DNA of 47,971 bases. It comes from Phycisphaerae bacterium (GTDB lineage Bacteria; Planctomycetota; Phycisphaerae; Sedimentisphaerales; Anaerobacaceae). The DNA lies in the NCBI GenBank assembly GCA_030615025.1, contig JAUXAB010000022.1, forward strand, positions 1 to 47,971, read 5' to 3'. Below, in pieces: positions 33,289 through 41,083 of this stretch. The notes under the pieces are model-generated. The model saw nothing but the letters and a program-made list of their open reading frames with translations. It had not been told where the DNA came from and searched no databases. The translations under genes and the position numbers were made by a program. How positions within the stretch are numbered: the first letter of the stretch is position 1; every line of letters starts with the position of its first letter.

Positions 33289-34218
33289 ATGGCACGGAAA
33301 TTGAGTATCTTAGCGCCCGAGTGGTGGGATTATACGACGCTGGATGACCAGATTTTAGATGATGCGGCTAAGCTTAGCGCCGAAGATATGCTCGCTCTTT
33401 CGCGAGAGGGTTTCCGTGTGGTATTTTATGATACACTGGAGGATTTTTATCTGGCGGAGGCCCTGGAGTATATCAAGGCCTGGCGGCAGGCGACCGCGGA
33501 TAATCCGGTAGGGATTTGTGGGCCGATCGGTCCCATCGAACAATTGCCGCTGGTGGCCAGGCTGGTTAATGAACTCGAACTGGACCTGAAAAATGCACAC
33601 TTCTGGGGAATGGATGAGTGGTACATGGATGGTAAAGAGGTGGATGAAAACCATCCGCTATCATTTGCGAAGGCGGACAAGGAGCTTTGCTTCAACCGGA
33701 TTGATAAAAAGTTACGTATGCCGGAACCGAATCTGCACTTTCCCAAAGCCGATGTGACGCAATATGTCCAAAGCTGGGAAGGGGTCAGGTGTGCAATTAT
33801 GCAGGGCGGTCAGGGCGATATAAAGCACTGGGCATTCAACGACCCGGTCAAAAGAGAAAAACCATACGACCAGGCGCCGCCGTCGTCCCAAGAATACGGC
33901 CAGCTCTCTACGCGAATTGTGGACCTTCATCCGGTAACCGTTATGCAAAACGCCCGTACCAGCAGCGGAGGAGTGGTAACCAGCGTACCAACGAAGGCGA
34001 TTACCGTCGGGCCGGTCCAGACCTGGCAGGCGGAAAAGGTTTCCATCTGGCAGGCGGGCACGCATGACAACCCGTTCGGGATGCGGCTGACCACGTTGAT
34101 GATAGGCAAGAAAATAACAGACAGCTCGGTTCCGATGTCACTGCTGGCAAACCATCCCAATGTGCAGTTCAATTTTTACAGAGCGGGTATCGGCACCTGC
34201 ACGGTTGAAATGCATTAA
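33289..34218 (+). CDS. NagB-like (glucosamine-6-phosphate deaminase superfamily) protein, divergent active site
   Basis: 309 residues behind GAGGAGAG. NagB/6-phosphogluconolactonase fold: [26 protein letters not shown] (D109 as in NagB DEY), [14 protein letters not shown] (matching GxGxDGHIAFNEP) and [10 protein letters not shown]. In the last motif the usual catalytic Asp is I178 (an Asp precedes it by one), His is kept at H180 and Glu is D185. It may therefore act on a different amino sugar or be a regulator-like homologue. It is the last gene of the 30537-34218 unit; the gene at 34247 is convergent. Confidence 0.75.
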   Translation: MARKLSILAPEWWDYTTLDDQILDDAAKLSAEDMLALSREGFRVVFYDTLEDFYLAEALEYIKAWRQATADNPVGICGPIGPIEQLPLVARLVNELELDLKNAHFWGMDEWYMDGKEVDENHPLSFAKADKELCFNRIDKKLRMPEPNLHFPKADVTQYVQSWEGVRCAIMQGGQGDIKHWAFNDPVKREKPYDQAPPSSQEYGQLSTRIVDLHPVTVMQNARTSSGGVVTSVPTKAITVGPVQTWQAEKVSIWQAGTHDNPFGMRLTTLMIGKKITDSSVPMSLLANHPNVQFNFYRAGIGTCTVEMH

Positions 34219-34246
34219 GCAGCAGTGCCGGCAGATAAGATGTATG

Positions 34247-35557
34247 TTATAACTTATGCAGCATCCGCACAGCTTCCTTCACAACCAGGGCAGCTGCTTG
34301 AGGCGAGAAGGGACTGCTCCTGATTTCGTATCCTCCTTCTATATAGAGATGTTCCGGCGCCAAGTAACCGGCTGCGCCATTGCAGTGTGTAATCACAAAC
34401 GTATGCTTGTATGGCGCGGCAGCTTTAATCGCCATACCGATTTCCGTCAGCACTTCACAGCCAATACCTACAAAAGCAATATCGGCTACTCTCGCGGCTG
34501 TTATATTCAGTGCAGTAGACGGGTAATCTTTCTTTACATCAACTTCACCTCGTGGTTTACCCGGAAGTTTGAGCGTTGTAAAAGAGGTTTTAATTTCTCC
34601 ACCGGCAGACACTTTTTTAATTTCTCGGAAGACATGCACTATTTCCTCACCTAACATAGTTCCCAGCAGGACCGGCTCCGGAATCCAGCCGGGCTCAGTG
34701 TTGAACGAAGGAAGCACCCTAAACCACGGGTCGATATTGCCGGATGCCCCTGCAAACGCAGGTGCAATAGTAGCTTTGCCAAGAATTTTCTCGACAAACT
34801 GCTCTGCTAATCCAAGGACATCGCCGCTGATAGAATAATTTTTACCTCCTAAGCAGGTAGCGTGTGTCGCATAATCAAAAAGTGCCGCAATGACAGTGTC
34901 GTCAGGCTTCGCGACTTTCATAACCAGAACTTCCTTGTCGGTCGGACCATAGGGATTGCGACCAAGTTGTATTGAACTGGCTCCGGCAGCGCTGATTTTC
35001 AGCTCTCTCCGATTAGCACCAACCGGGCTGTACCCAACGCCAGTGCCTGTATGGACCTCGCCAATATTGTTAAATGCGCTACGAATTACTTCTATTAGCC
35101 TGGCCTTTAGGCTTTCTGTATATTTGAGATTATTGGGGTGCCCTTTTTTCTTATCGATGGTCAGGCTCGGCCCAGCGTGTGTGTGAATGGCGCTTAGAAA
35201 AAGTTCAGATGGCTTGAGTTTGAACTCATCTAAGATAACTTTCCGCAGAGGCTCTGCTGTTCCACCATAAAAACCCAGCAGGTCGGTTGAAACCAGAACC
35301 AGCCGTTTACCATTATTCTCAAATATAATAACTCTCGCCGATAGTGGGTCGTGAACCCCTTCGGATAATCCTTTTCGACCGGCATAACCTGCCATTTTAA
35401 CCGGTTTTTCGGGCGTAATATCAATCTTTGCAGCACCGGCACGCAGAATTTCCCTACTTTCCCCGGATTGTACAGGGGAAGTTGTAAATAAAAGACTAAT
35501 AAGAGCTATGACCACTACAGCAATTCGCATAAGTGAACAAGTCAACACTTTTCCCAT
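34247..35557 (-). CDS. Exported neutral/alkaline ceramidase-like hydrolase
   Basis: 436 residues behind AGGAGG. Signal peptide at about 12-32. Features of the neutral/alkaline non-lysosomal ceramidase domain: AGAAKIDITP at the start of the domain, MAGYAGR, LFLSAIHTHAGPS (His ligands), DYATHATCLGG, GASGNIDPWFR and GYLAPEHLYIEGGYEI. This family includes many planctomycete proteins of unproven substrate; N-acyl-sphingosine hydrolysis is only one possibility. It stands alone on the minus strand, convergent with the amino-sugar operon, 28 bases between their stops. Confidence 0.85.
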   Translation of the reverse strand: MGKVLTCSLMRIAVVVIALISLLFTTSPVQSGESREILRAGAAKIDITPEKPVKMAGYAGRKGLSEGVHDPLSARVIIFENNGKRLVLVSTDLLGFYGGTAEPLRKVILDEFKLKPSELFLSAIHTHAGPSLTIDKKKGHPNNLKYTESLKARLIEVIRSAFNNIGEVHTGTGVGYSPVGANRRELKISAAGASSIQLGRNPYGPTDKEVLVMKVAKPDDTVIAALFDYATHATCLGGKNYSISGDVLGLAEQFVEKILGKATIAPAFAGASGNIDPWFRVLPSFNTEPGWIPEPVLLGTMLGEEIVHVFREIKKVSAGGEIKTSFTTLKLPGKPRGEVDVKKDYPSTALNITAARVADIAFVGIGCEVLTEIGMAIKAAAPYKHTFVITHCNGAAGYLAPEHLYIEGGYEIRSSPFSPQAAALVVKEAVRMLHKL

Positions 35558-35709
35558 GGCGACCTCCTATGATTTAATGTGCCGTATTGGCTCTAAATAA
35601 TAACTGGTCATAATAGAGTTTTCAAGAACTTTTAACGGGACAAAGATTTTACATTTAATGTACAAAACCAGAGGGACTTCATGCGTTATATTATAATGCA
35701 GCAGCATTT

Positions 35710-35961
35710 TTAGCCTTTGAAATTGGCTTTGATTGGGTTCGTTTTGGGTTCGTTTTCACCAAGTGTCCAATTGGGTTTATTTTCATAACCCACTGTTAAA
35801 ATGGAAGTTACGTTCATTTTGGCCTTTTTGAATTTGGCTTTGTTTGGGTTTGTTTGGCTTTGTTTTTTCCCGTGTTCACCAAGTGTCTTTTCTTCATAAT
35901 CCTTTGTTAATACCTTATTTACGTTCATTTGACTTTTTCGGAAATTGGGTTTGTTTTGCAT
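35710..35961 (-). repeat. Dispersed coding-like repeat, copy 2
   Basis: Minus-strand reading MQNKPNFRKSQMNVNKVLT, then KDYEEKTLGEHGKKQSQTNP, then a second run of the same theme (KAKMNVTSILTVGYENKPNW). It aligns with copy 1 at 9379-9575 over most of its length. The unit is internally repeated: KM(N/S)V..(I/V)L and TLGE occur twice in this copy. The open frame continues upstream to 36087 (minus sense), but that part looks like a separate repeat. Spontaneous origin from tandem AACCCAA-type sequence is likely. Confidence 0.65.
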
Positions 35962-36136
35962 AAAAAGGTTAATTTGTAAAGCGCTCTCTACAGTTGTAGA
36001 GGGGAAATTCGTATCTCGATACGAAAAATACGAAATACGAAGCTCGAAATTCGAAACAATATCAAAATCGAAATGACCCAAATTCAAAACTTTGCCTTTC
36101 TTGCCAAATAATGGTTTACGGGCGTGTAAAATGGCT

Positions 36137-36157
36137 CCCTGCCTAATGCATGCAGGG
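36137..36157. repeat. Palindromic repeat, second copy of 10303
   Basis: CCCTGCCTAA, T, GCATGCAGGG. It matches the copy at 10303-10323 except for the central base and may be a REP-type unit. Confidence 0.55.
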
Positions 36158-36670
36158 ATACGTGGGCCACGGCCCCACTAGTGCGGGTCTCCGCTAAATC
36201 TTTCGCCTGCTGGCGTCCGGCGTTTACCTTCTGGTAAACATACGAGCATGTTAACATATTATCAAACATTAGTCAACAAAAAAATGACCGAAGAGAGAAA
36301 AAAGTTTATCAGGTAATCAGGTAAACAGGAAGTGGATATCAGGGGAACAGGAGAACAGGTGGTATAGCGTATAGCGTGCAGCGGATAGGGATGTTGGATG
36401 GTCCCGGCCTTCGAGAATCCACCAGATATGCAACTGGTTTGTCGAATTGCCCAAAATTAAGTGATAATCCAAGGATTAAAACGGTTGAGTACACCGTTAC
36501 CTAAGTTAGAAAGAAACCACCTATTTATTCGCCATTTTTCACTTGAAAGAGCAATAATTTTTTTGTATTTTAGGAGAGTACAACAGCGGCTGGGATTCCT
36601 CTAAATGACGAAAAGTTCGGGTTGTTATACAGAAACCATATAAGACGCCTAATAAGAAGGAGAACTGGCC

Positions 36671-36777
36671 TAAGTCGTTTCCAAGGCATTACTTATGGAC
36701 TTTGGGCAAAGGGGTGTCTTACTGACACTCGGAGAGGTCAGGAGTTTTATACGGAAACCATATATACATAGTTAGGC
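36671..36777 (+). repeat. Cassette repeat before the nucleotidyltransferase gene (attC-like)
   Basis: A ~105-base unit: GTCGTTTCCAAGG at the left, ACTTATGGACTTTGGGCAAA in the middle, GTGTCTTACTGACAC (hairpin), GAGAGGTCAGGAG, the palindrome TTATACGGAAACCATATA and then CATAGTTAGGC. GTTAGGC is a perfect attC right-hand core (GTTRRRY); CCTAAG at the left is a near left-hand core. The next gene starts 11 bases on. Copies at 39888-39991 and 40782-41057 (interrupted) share it; a partial copy lies at 36625-36650. Confidence 0.65.
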
Positions 36778-36787
36778 GGAGACTAGT

Positions 36788-38332
36788 ATGCCAGAAACAC
36801 GAAAGCCTATTGAAAGAGCCGTAGCAAAGATCGAACTTGAGCGCATTAATTTAGTACTGCCACACCCTCATTTACTTATTGGGGGTCTTGCAGTCCAGCA
36901 GTACTACTCGGCACGTGTATCCCAAGACATAGACCTGGTCTGCGATTTCAAAGTAGCTCAGACAATCCTGAGAAAGCTCTATCCTTCTAAAGATTGGAAG
37001 GTTGAAGATAGCAAGAATGATGAATACCGACCTTCCTATCGTATCCACCACAAAGTCGAAGACGTGGGAACTATAATCTTCGGTCCGAAAATCTCTGAGC
37101 GCGAGCCATATCGGCATCTGGACTGGCGCAAGCTGGAGGCCGGAGCCAAACCATTCAAGGGGCTCAAAAATGACCTTGAAAATATTCTTGTGCCGGCTGC
37201 CCATGCGCTAGCTTATGCCAAAATGATCTCGTTCTTATGCCGTCAGAGTCCGGACAGCAACGTTGCGGCGGATCTCCAAGATTTCTGTGACCTAACAAAC
37301 CATGAGGAATTCTCCGTTGCGCTCTTTTACGATCTACTCCGCCAATCAAGAGCCGCTGATGAACTAATCACAACCTTTCGGAAAAAGGTTTCGAGTTTTC
37401 CCAACATAGCCGAAGCCAGCTGCCTACATTCAATTTCCGAGCTTTATCATGCCTCAAAGCCTAAACTTGATATCGCTTCAGGTCGTTCACAAAAATGCAG
37501 AATTTACTTGGGGGCGCCCCACAGGAACATAGCAAAGAATAACAAGCTGAAGGCAGCCCTATCACGCGCGGGCTTTCTCATTAAACTTCCATATGATGAA
37601 GTCGCAAAGAATGGTCTCGAAAAAGGAATAACAGACCCTAGGAGAATACGTGATATTTGTATTTCGGCGATAGACATAAGCGAAATTATTCTCGTGGATC
37701 TGGACACTTATGGCTTAGATACAGCATGGGAGATCGGCTACGCAGAGGGTATGAAGAAACGAATAATCGGTTACAACGAGGATATTTTTTTGACAACCGA
37801 TAAGCGCCACATTAATCGAAGGTCATATAGCGAGAACTTCATGCATGGTTGGACAAAACGGCAAGTCTGTAATGACCTCGAGGAAGTTCTGAAGAGAATT
37901 AGAGGTAGGACGGTCTACATGTGTGGATCTTTTTCTAACTCTCTCACCGACAACAAGACAAAGGACGCTTTAGCTAAATCAGCCATTAACGTGATATACC
38001 CAAAAGACCATTTGGTAAAACAACAGGCTCTTCCGCGTGATTACCCGTTGTCCGATCGTGGCGAAACGAACAGGTTGTTGGAGCAATGTGACATTCTTCT
38101 TGTGACATTGCCACGCTACGGGATGGATTCTTCGTGGCAGATCGGATACGCGACTGCACTTAAAAAAAAGATTATCGGCTGGATGCGTGAGGATGATGAA
38201 CGTGAGTCTGTAAAAGGATCATTCTGGGATCATTGGATGCATGGATGGAAATCCAAGCCCCATGTAGTTGGCATCACGGATCTTATTGCTTTTGCGACTG
38301 GAATAGCGGCACAGATGAAAAAGAACGGCTAA
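36788..38332 (+). CDS. Nucleotidyltransferase fused to two nucleoside-deoxyribosyltransferase-like domains
   Basis: 514 residues, cytoplasmic. Residues ~1-200 form an AbiEii/MNT-like nucleotidyltransferase: GG at 32-33 (LLIGGLAVQQYYSARVSQD) and D47-x-D49 (QDIDL), the metal-binding pair. Residues ~238-370 form a first NDT-like unit: IYLGAPHRN, SAIDISEIILVDLDTYGLD, TAWEIGYAEGMKKRIIGYN; E315 fits the NDT nucleophile. Residues ~375-510 form a second unit with the same order: VYMCGSFSN, LEQCDILLVTLPRYGMD, SSWQIGYATALKKKIIGW, where Q451 replaces that Glu. Each unit ends with a FMHGW/WMHGW motif (351-355; 483-488 region). NDT-like folds occur as effectors in retron systems. Followed after an attC-like site by a SIR2-family gene. 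I infer a defence-type or nucleotide-metabolising system. Confidence 0.75.
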   Translation: MPETRKPIERAVAKIELERINLVLPHPHLLIGGLAVQQYYSARVSQDIDLVCDFKVAQTILRKLYPSKDWKVEDSKNDEYRPSYRIHHKVEDVGTIIFGPKISEREPYRHLDWRKLEAGAKPFKGLKNDLENILVPAAHALAYAKMISFLCRQSPDSNVAADLQDFCDLTNHEEFSVALFYDLLRQSRAADELITTFRKKVSSFPNIAEASCLHSISELYHASKPKLDIASGRSQKCRIYLGAPHRNIAKNNKLKAALSRAGFLIKLPYDEVAKNGLEKGITDPRRIRDICISAIDISEIILVDLDTYGLDTAWEIGYAEGMKKRIIGYNEDIFLTTDKRHINRRSYSENFMHGWTKRQVCNDLEEVLKRIRGRTVYMCGSFSNSLTDNKTKDALAKSAINVIYPKDHLVKQQALPRDYPLSDRGETNRLLEQCDILLVTLPRYGMDSSWQIGYATALKKKIIGWMREDDERESVKGSFWDHWMHGWKSKPHVVGITDLIAFATGIAAQMKKNG

Positions 38333-38385
38333 CCAACGGCTGCTACGGACGCGCTAACGCGCGCCGCAGAGCCACAAAGTTGGGA
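38328..38385 (+). repeat. attC-like site after the nucleotidyltransferase-NDT gene
   Basis: Begins at the stop codon (GGCTAACCAACGGCTGC), folds through CGCGCTAACGCGCG and ends GCCGCAGAGCCACAAAGTTGG with A at the last core base (GTTGGGA). CCAAC/GTTGG and GGCT/AGCC arms pair across the middle. Start at a stop codon and GTT at the end are normal for attC, but the core sites are not perfect. Confidence 0.5.
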
Positions 38386-38451
38386 GTAAACTAGGGACAG
38401 CCACGAATGGTTGTTATGGGACCATTTGTCTGGCGCTAATGCCCAGGTGTA

Positions 38452-39564
38452 ATGATGAGTTCGAAGCGAGTCTTTATTCTCGGCGCTGGATTTTCCAAAC
38501 AAGCGGGTATGCCCTTGGCTACTGAACTGACTCCACTTCTGCGTCGCAAGTTCGAAGAATACGACCAAAAGGAAGCCCTCGAATGGTTCGCGTGGCTTGA
38601 TGAGCGCGCAAGTTGGATCAAGCATGCAGACCAAAACGAAGTACTGTCGCTGAACATCGAGGAAATATTTGATTTCGCACACTTCGATGCTCTCATTTGG
38701 AAAATGAGACAGCAAATGTGCCCGGTTGGCCGCAACTCGGGAGATACTCCCTATTCAACCGCTGAGGCAATCGAAGCCTGGCTCAGTTATATGGAGGATG
38801 ATCTTGTTAACGTAATCTGGGACCAGCAACAGACGGGCATTGAAAAAACCGATGGCATTTCCCGGTTCGCAACCATTCTCCGAGAGAACGATACTGTCGT
38901 AACGTTCAATTATGACACATTGATAGAGCAGTCCATTTCGCAGGCAAAGATACCCTGGCGATACGGATTCAAAATCGAAGAAGGCAAGGGAACGCCGATC
39001 CTCAAAATGCACGGCTCGATAAACTGGGCTATAGTACCACGCCATCAAGTCGGTAGTTTTGGGTATCCCCTTCTTTTCCGAAAAGAAGACCAAAACGTAG
39101 AGAATGCCGCTCCTAAACCCACGGGCGAGATCGAATACGACTACGTGCTCCTTCGGATCCCTGATGACAAGCTGGGCAATCGAATCAAGAATCAGATCCT
39201 CCAACGGAGCGACAAGCAATACGGTATCGGCATCGCGGGTCTGGGCCGCTACAAGCCCCTCGATAGAATTCCCGGGAGTGGCCAAGTCTGGCACAACGCC
39301 GGGCGTGCGTTATACCAAGCGGACGAAATATATATTGTTGGATTCTCGCTCTCGGCATTCGACACTATGGCCCGGCTGCATTTTGCCGGGGTGATGTGCG
39401 AGAGGGCCAAGAAGAATCTGGCGACCACAATTGTGTTGATTGATCCAAACGCATGCAAGCTCAAAGCTGATTTTCAATCGGTCTTCGGGGCTGATACACC
39501 GATTACCATATATCAACAGAAGGCCGAACAGGTCAAATGGTCTGAGGTATTGGGCAATGGATGA
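38452..39564 (+). CDS. SIR2-family protein (SIR2_2-like domain), probable NAD-consuming effector
   Basis: 370 residues. Rossmann-type SIR2 fold: VFILGAGFSKQAGMPLATEL (GAGFS at 11-15), TFNYDTLIEQ (N153 and D155), LKMHGSINW (H187, matching the catalytic His of sirtuins) and IYIVGFSLSAFD near residue 313. SIR2-like domains of this type degrade NAD+ in several phage-defence systems; sirtuin deacetylase activity is less likely since the zinc Cys quartet is absent. The initiation codon could be 38452 or 38455. It is a separate module, downstream of the nucleotidyltransferase-NDT gene in the same orientation, 119 bases apart. Confidence 0.75.
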   Translation: MMSSKRVFILGAGFSKQAGMPLATELTPLLRRKFEEYDQKEALEWFAWLDERASWIKHADQNEVLSLNIEEIFDFAHFDALIWKMRQQMCPVGRNSGDTPYSTAEAIEAWLSYMEDDLVNVIWDQQQTGIEKTDGISRFATILRENDTVVTFNYDTLIEQSISQAKIPWRYGFKIEEGKGTPILKMHGSINWAIVPRHQVGSFGYPLLFRKEDQNVENAAPKPTGEIEYDYVLLRIPDDKLGNRIKNQILQRSDKQYGIGIAGLGRYKPLDRIPGSGQVWHNAGRALYQADEIYIVGFSLSAFDTMARLHFAGVMCERAKKNLATTIVLIDPNACKLKADFQSVFGADTPITIYQQKAEQVKWSEVLGNG

Positions 39565-39887
39565 AAAAAATATCCCTTTCACATAAATAATACGCGGATT
39601 AACACTCGAAGTGCAACAGGTCTGCCGGCGATCATGTCGAGTCATCCGGTTGCTTAGTTTTTCTTCGAGCTTCTGGAGACTCTGTCCCCGGACCCTTGGG
39701 ATTTTTCGCTTTAGGCCAGAAGCATGGTGAAAGGAGAAGGCGCGGAATTAAAGGTGTACGGTACATTTTTCGATGAGTTGTGCTTGCTAATGATAGGTTT
39801 TGATAGAGGACAGCGGGTACCCTGAATTACTGCGGAGTCTTGGGACGCAGACATCGGCTGGAATTAAGTATGGTGTCCCCGGAATTA
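39565..39887. other. Gap after the SIR2-family gene
   Basis: No gene is supported. A short 34-codon frame (ATG 39724) is not convincing. The region holds CTGTCCCCGGA- and GTGTCCCCGGA-type segments like those scattered elsewhere in the window, and leads into the cassette repeat at 39888. Confidence 0.4.
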
Positions 39888-39991
39888 GTAAGTCGTTTTC
39901 AAGGGATTACTTATGGACTTTGGGCAAAGGGGTGTTATACTGACACTCGGAGAGGTCAGGAGTTTTATACGGAAACCATATATACATAGTT
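39888..39991 (+). repeat. Cassette repeat before the methyltransferase gene
   Basis: Near-identical to 36671-36777: TAAGTCGTTTTCAAGG, ACTTATGGACTTTGGGCAAA, GTGTTATACTGACAC, GAGAGGTCAGGAG, TTATACGGAAACCATATA, CATAGTTGTGC. The hairpin stem shows a change in its loop relative to the first copy. The end reads GTTGTGC, so the right-hand core is weaker. The methyltransferase gene starts 32 bases on. Confidence 0.65.
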
Positions 39992-40023
39992 GTGCTTGAT
40001 TATTAAAAAGAAAAAGGTGTTCT

Positions 40024-40767
40024 ATGGAAGGGATTGAATATCTGTATGAATTATGTGAGGCCTTGCCGCGATGCGGGCCTGGCGATAATGAATTTACCCA
40101 GCGTGCTTTTTGTTCCATTGGTAAGGCAGCCAAACAACCATTGATTCTGGATATCGGGTGCGGCACCGGAGTACAGACCATTGAATTGGCAAGGATTTCA
40201 AACGGTAAAATCATTGCTTTGGATAATCATCAGGCATTTCTTGATAAATTAATGGAACAGGCAAAAAACGAAGGACTGGAAGAGAAGATAATCCCGAAAA
40301 ATATGTCAATGAAAGAGATGAATTTTGAGGAAAATACCTTTGATATAATCTGGTCAGAAGGTGCATTGTATTTTATGGGATTTCAAAATGGATTGAAACA
40401 ATGCCGTCAACTTTTAAAAGACAAAGGCCACTTGGCCGTGACAGAGCTTGTATATACTGCTGACAATCCGCCCGATGCCGTTGTTCGATGGTTTGAGAGT
40501 GAGTATCCTGACATTGACAATATTGAAGGCAAAATCGAAGTAATTGAAAAAGAAGGATTTAACTTAATATCGAACTTTACATTGCCGGAATCGGCATGGT
40601 TAAATAACTATTATTTACCGATTGAAAAAGAATTGCCCCGTCTGAATAAGAAATACCAGGGAAACGAGACTGCGTTAGGTGTTTTTGAAGGTTTCAGGAA
40701 TGAGATAAATTTTTACAGGAAATATTCGAAGTTTTATGGTTATGAATTTTTTGTAATGCAAAAGTAA
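40024..40767 (+). CDS. Class I SAM-dependent methyltransferase
   Basis: 247 residues. Motif I is LILDIGCGTGVQTIEL (about 38-53), the acidic motif II is IALDN and the later IIWSEGALYFMGF fits motif IV. Substrate unknown; small-molecule methyltransferases of this type are frequent cassette genes. It is its own module between a cassette repeat and the interrupted repeat at 40782. Confidence 0.85.
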   Translation: MEGIEYLYELCEALPRCGPGDNEFTQRAFCSIGKAAKQPLILDIGCGTGVQTIELARISNGKIIALDNHQAFLDKLMEQAKNEGLEEKIIPKNMSMKEMNFEENTFDIIWSEGALYFMGFQNGLKQCRQLLKDKGHLAVTELVYTADNPPDAVVRWFESEYPDIDNIEGKIEVIEKEGFNLISNFTLPESAWLNNYYLPIEKELPRLNKKYQGNETALGVFEGFRNEINFYRKYSKFYGYEFFVMQK

Positions 40768-40781
40768 TAGGTACCAATACG

Positions 40782-41057
40782 GGATAACGATGTACTTTGG
40801 GCAAAGGTGTGTAATACTGGTACTCGTAGAGGTCAGGAGTCTTAGAACCTATCAAAATAACCCGCTCTATTGCGTCCGGCTGCAAAGCCCGATGCCTGCG
40901 TTGTCGGTGAAAAAACGTTCTCAGCGTGGAGAAAACCACGCCTCCGAGCCTTTTTGGCCTGCCGCCTTAGCCTTCCCGATATATCGGGACTCGGCCTCAT
41001 AACGACCCGGTTATTCGGATAGGCTCTTATACGGAAACCATATAAACATTGTTAGAC
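40782..41057 (+). repeat. Cassette repeat before the TolB-like gene, interrupted by a MITE
   Basis: Left part 40782-40841 (GGATAAC, ATGTACTTTGGGCAAAGG, GAGGTCAGGAGTC) and right part 41027-41057 (TTATACGGAAACCATATA, AACATTGTTAGACAAG) are the halves of one cassette repeat. A 182-base MITE sits between them with a TTA at each boundary. GGATAAC and GTTAGAC are left and right attC core-type sites; GTTAGAC is perfect for GTTRRRY. Confidence 0.65.
40845..41026. mobile_element. MITE inserted inside a cassette repeat, copy 3
   Basis: 182 bases, GAACCTATCA at the left and GGATAGGCTC at the right, TTA repeated at both junctions. Body highly similar to copies 1 and 4 (GCCCGATGCCTGCGTTGTCG; GTTCTCAGCGTGGAGAAAAC). 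The uninterrupted neighbours at 36671 and 39888 show the empty target: GGAGTTTTATACGG. Confidence 0.8.
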
Positions 41058-41083
41058 AAGAAGAACTACAGAAGGAATGAACG

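Larger units (their letters stand above)
35558..36787. other. Repeat-rich intergenic region
   Basis: No gene over about 1.2 kb. It contains the second copy of the coding-like dispersed repeat (35710-35961), the palindrome at 36137-36157 and GTTTACCTTCTGGTAAAC (36222-36239). Tandem AG-rich units such as CAGGTAATCAGGTAAACAGG lie at 36309-36360. The region ends with cassette repeats (36625-36650 and 36671-36777) leading into the array. The remaining sequence is unassigned. Confidence 0.5.

Noticed and set aside
36084..36269. A 61-codon minus-strand frame
   Set aside because: It runs through the palindromic repeat and other simple sequence; no ribosome site and no protein-like pattern.
36788..38332. 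Calling the nucleotidyltransferase-NDT protein a plain AbiEii toxin
   Set aside because: Only the first ~200 residues resemble it; more than half the protein is the duplicated NDT-like part, and no AbiEi-type antitoxin adjoins.
38452..39564. Calling the SIR2-family protein a protein deacetylase
   Set aside because: The zinc-binding Cys quartet of sirtuin deacetylases is not present.
39724..39825. A short frame starting ATG 39724 behind the SIR2-family gene
   Set aside because: About 34 codons, no ribosome site, ends in repeat-like sequence; not supported.
40694..40939. Minus-strand frames reading VVFSTLRTFFHRQRRHRALQ at this and other places
   Set aside because: These frames lie inside the MITE copies and recur only because the element is repeated.
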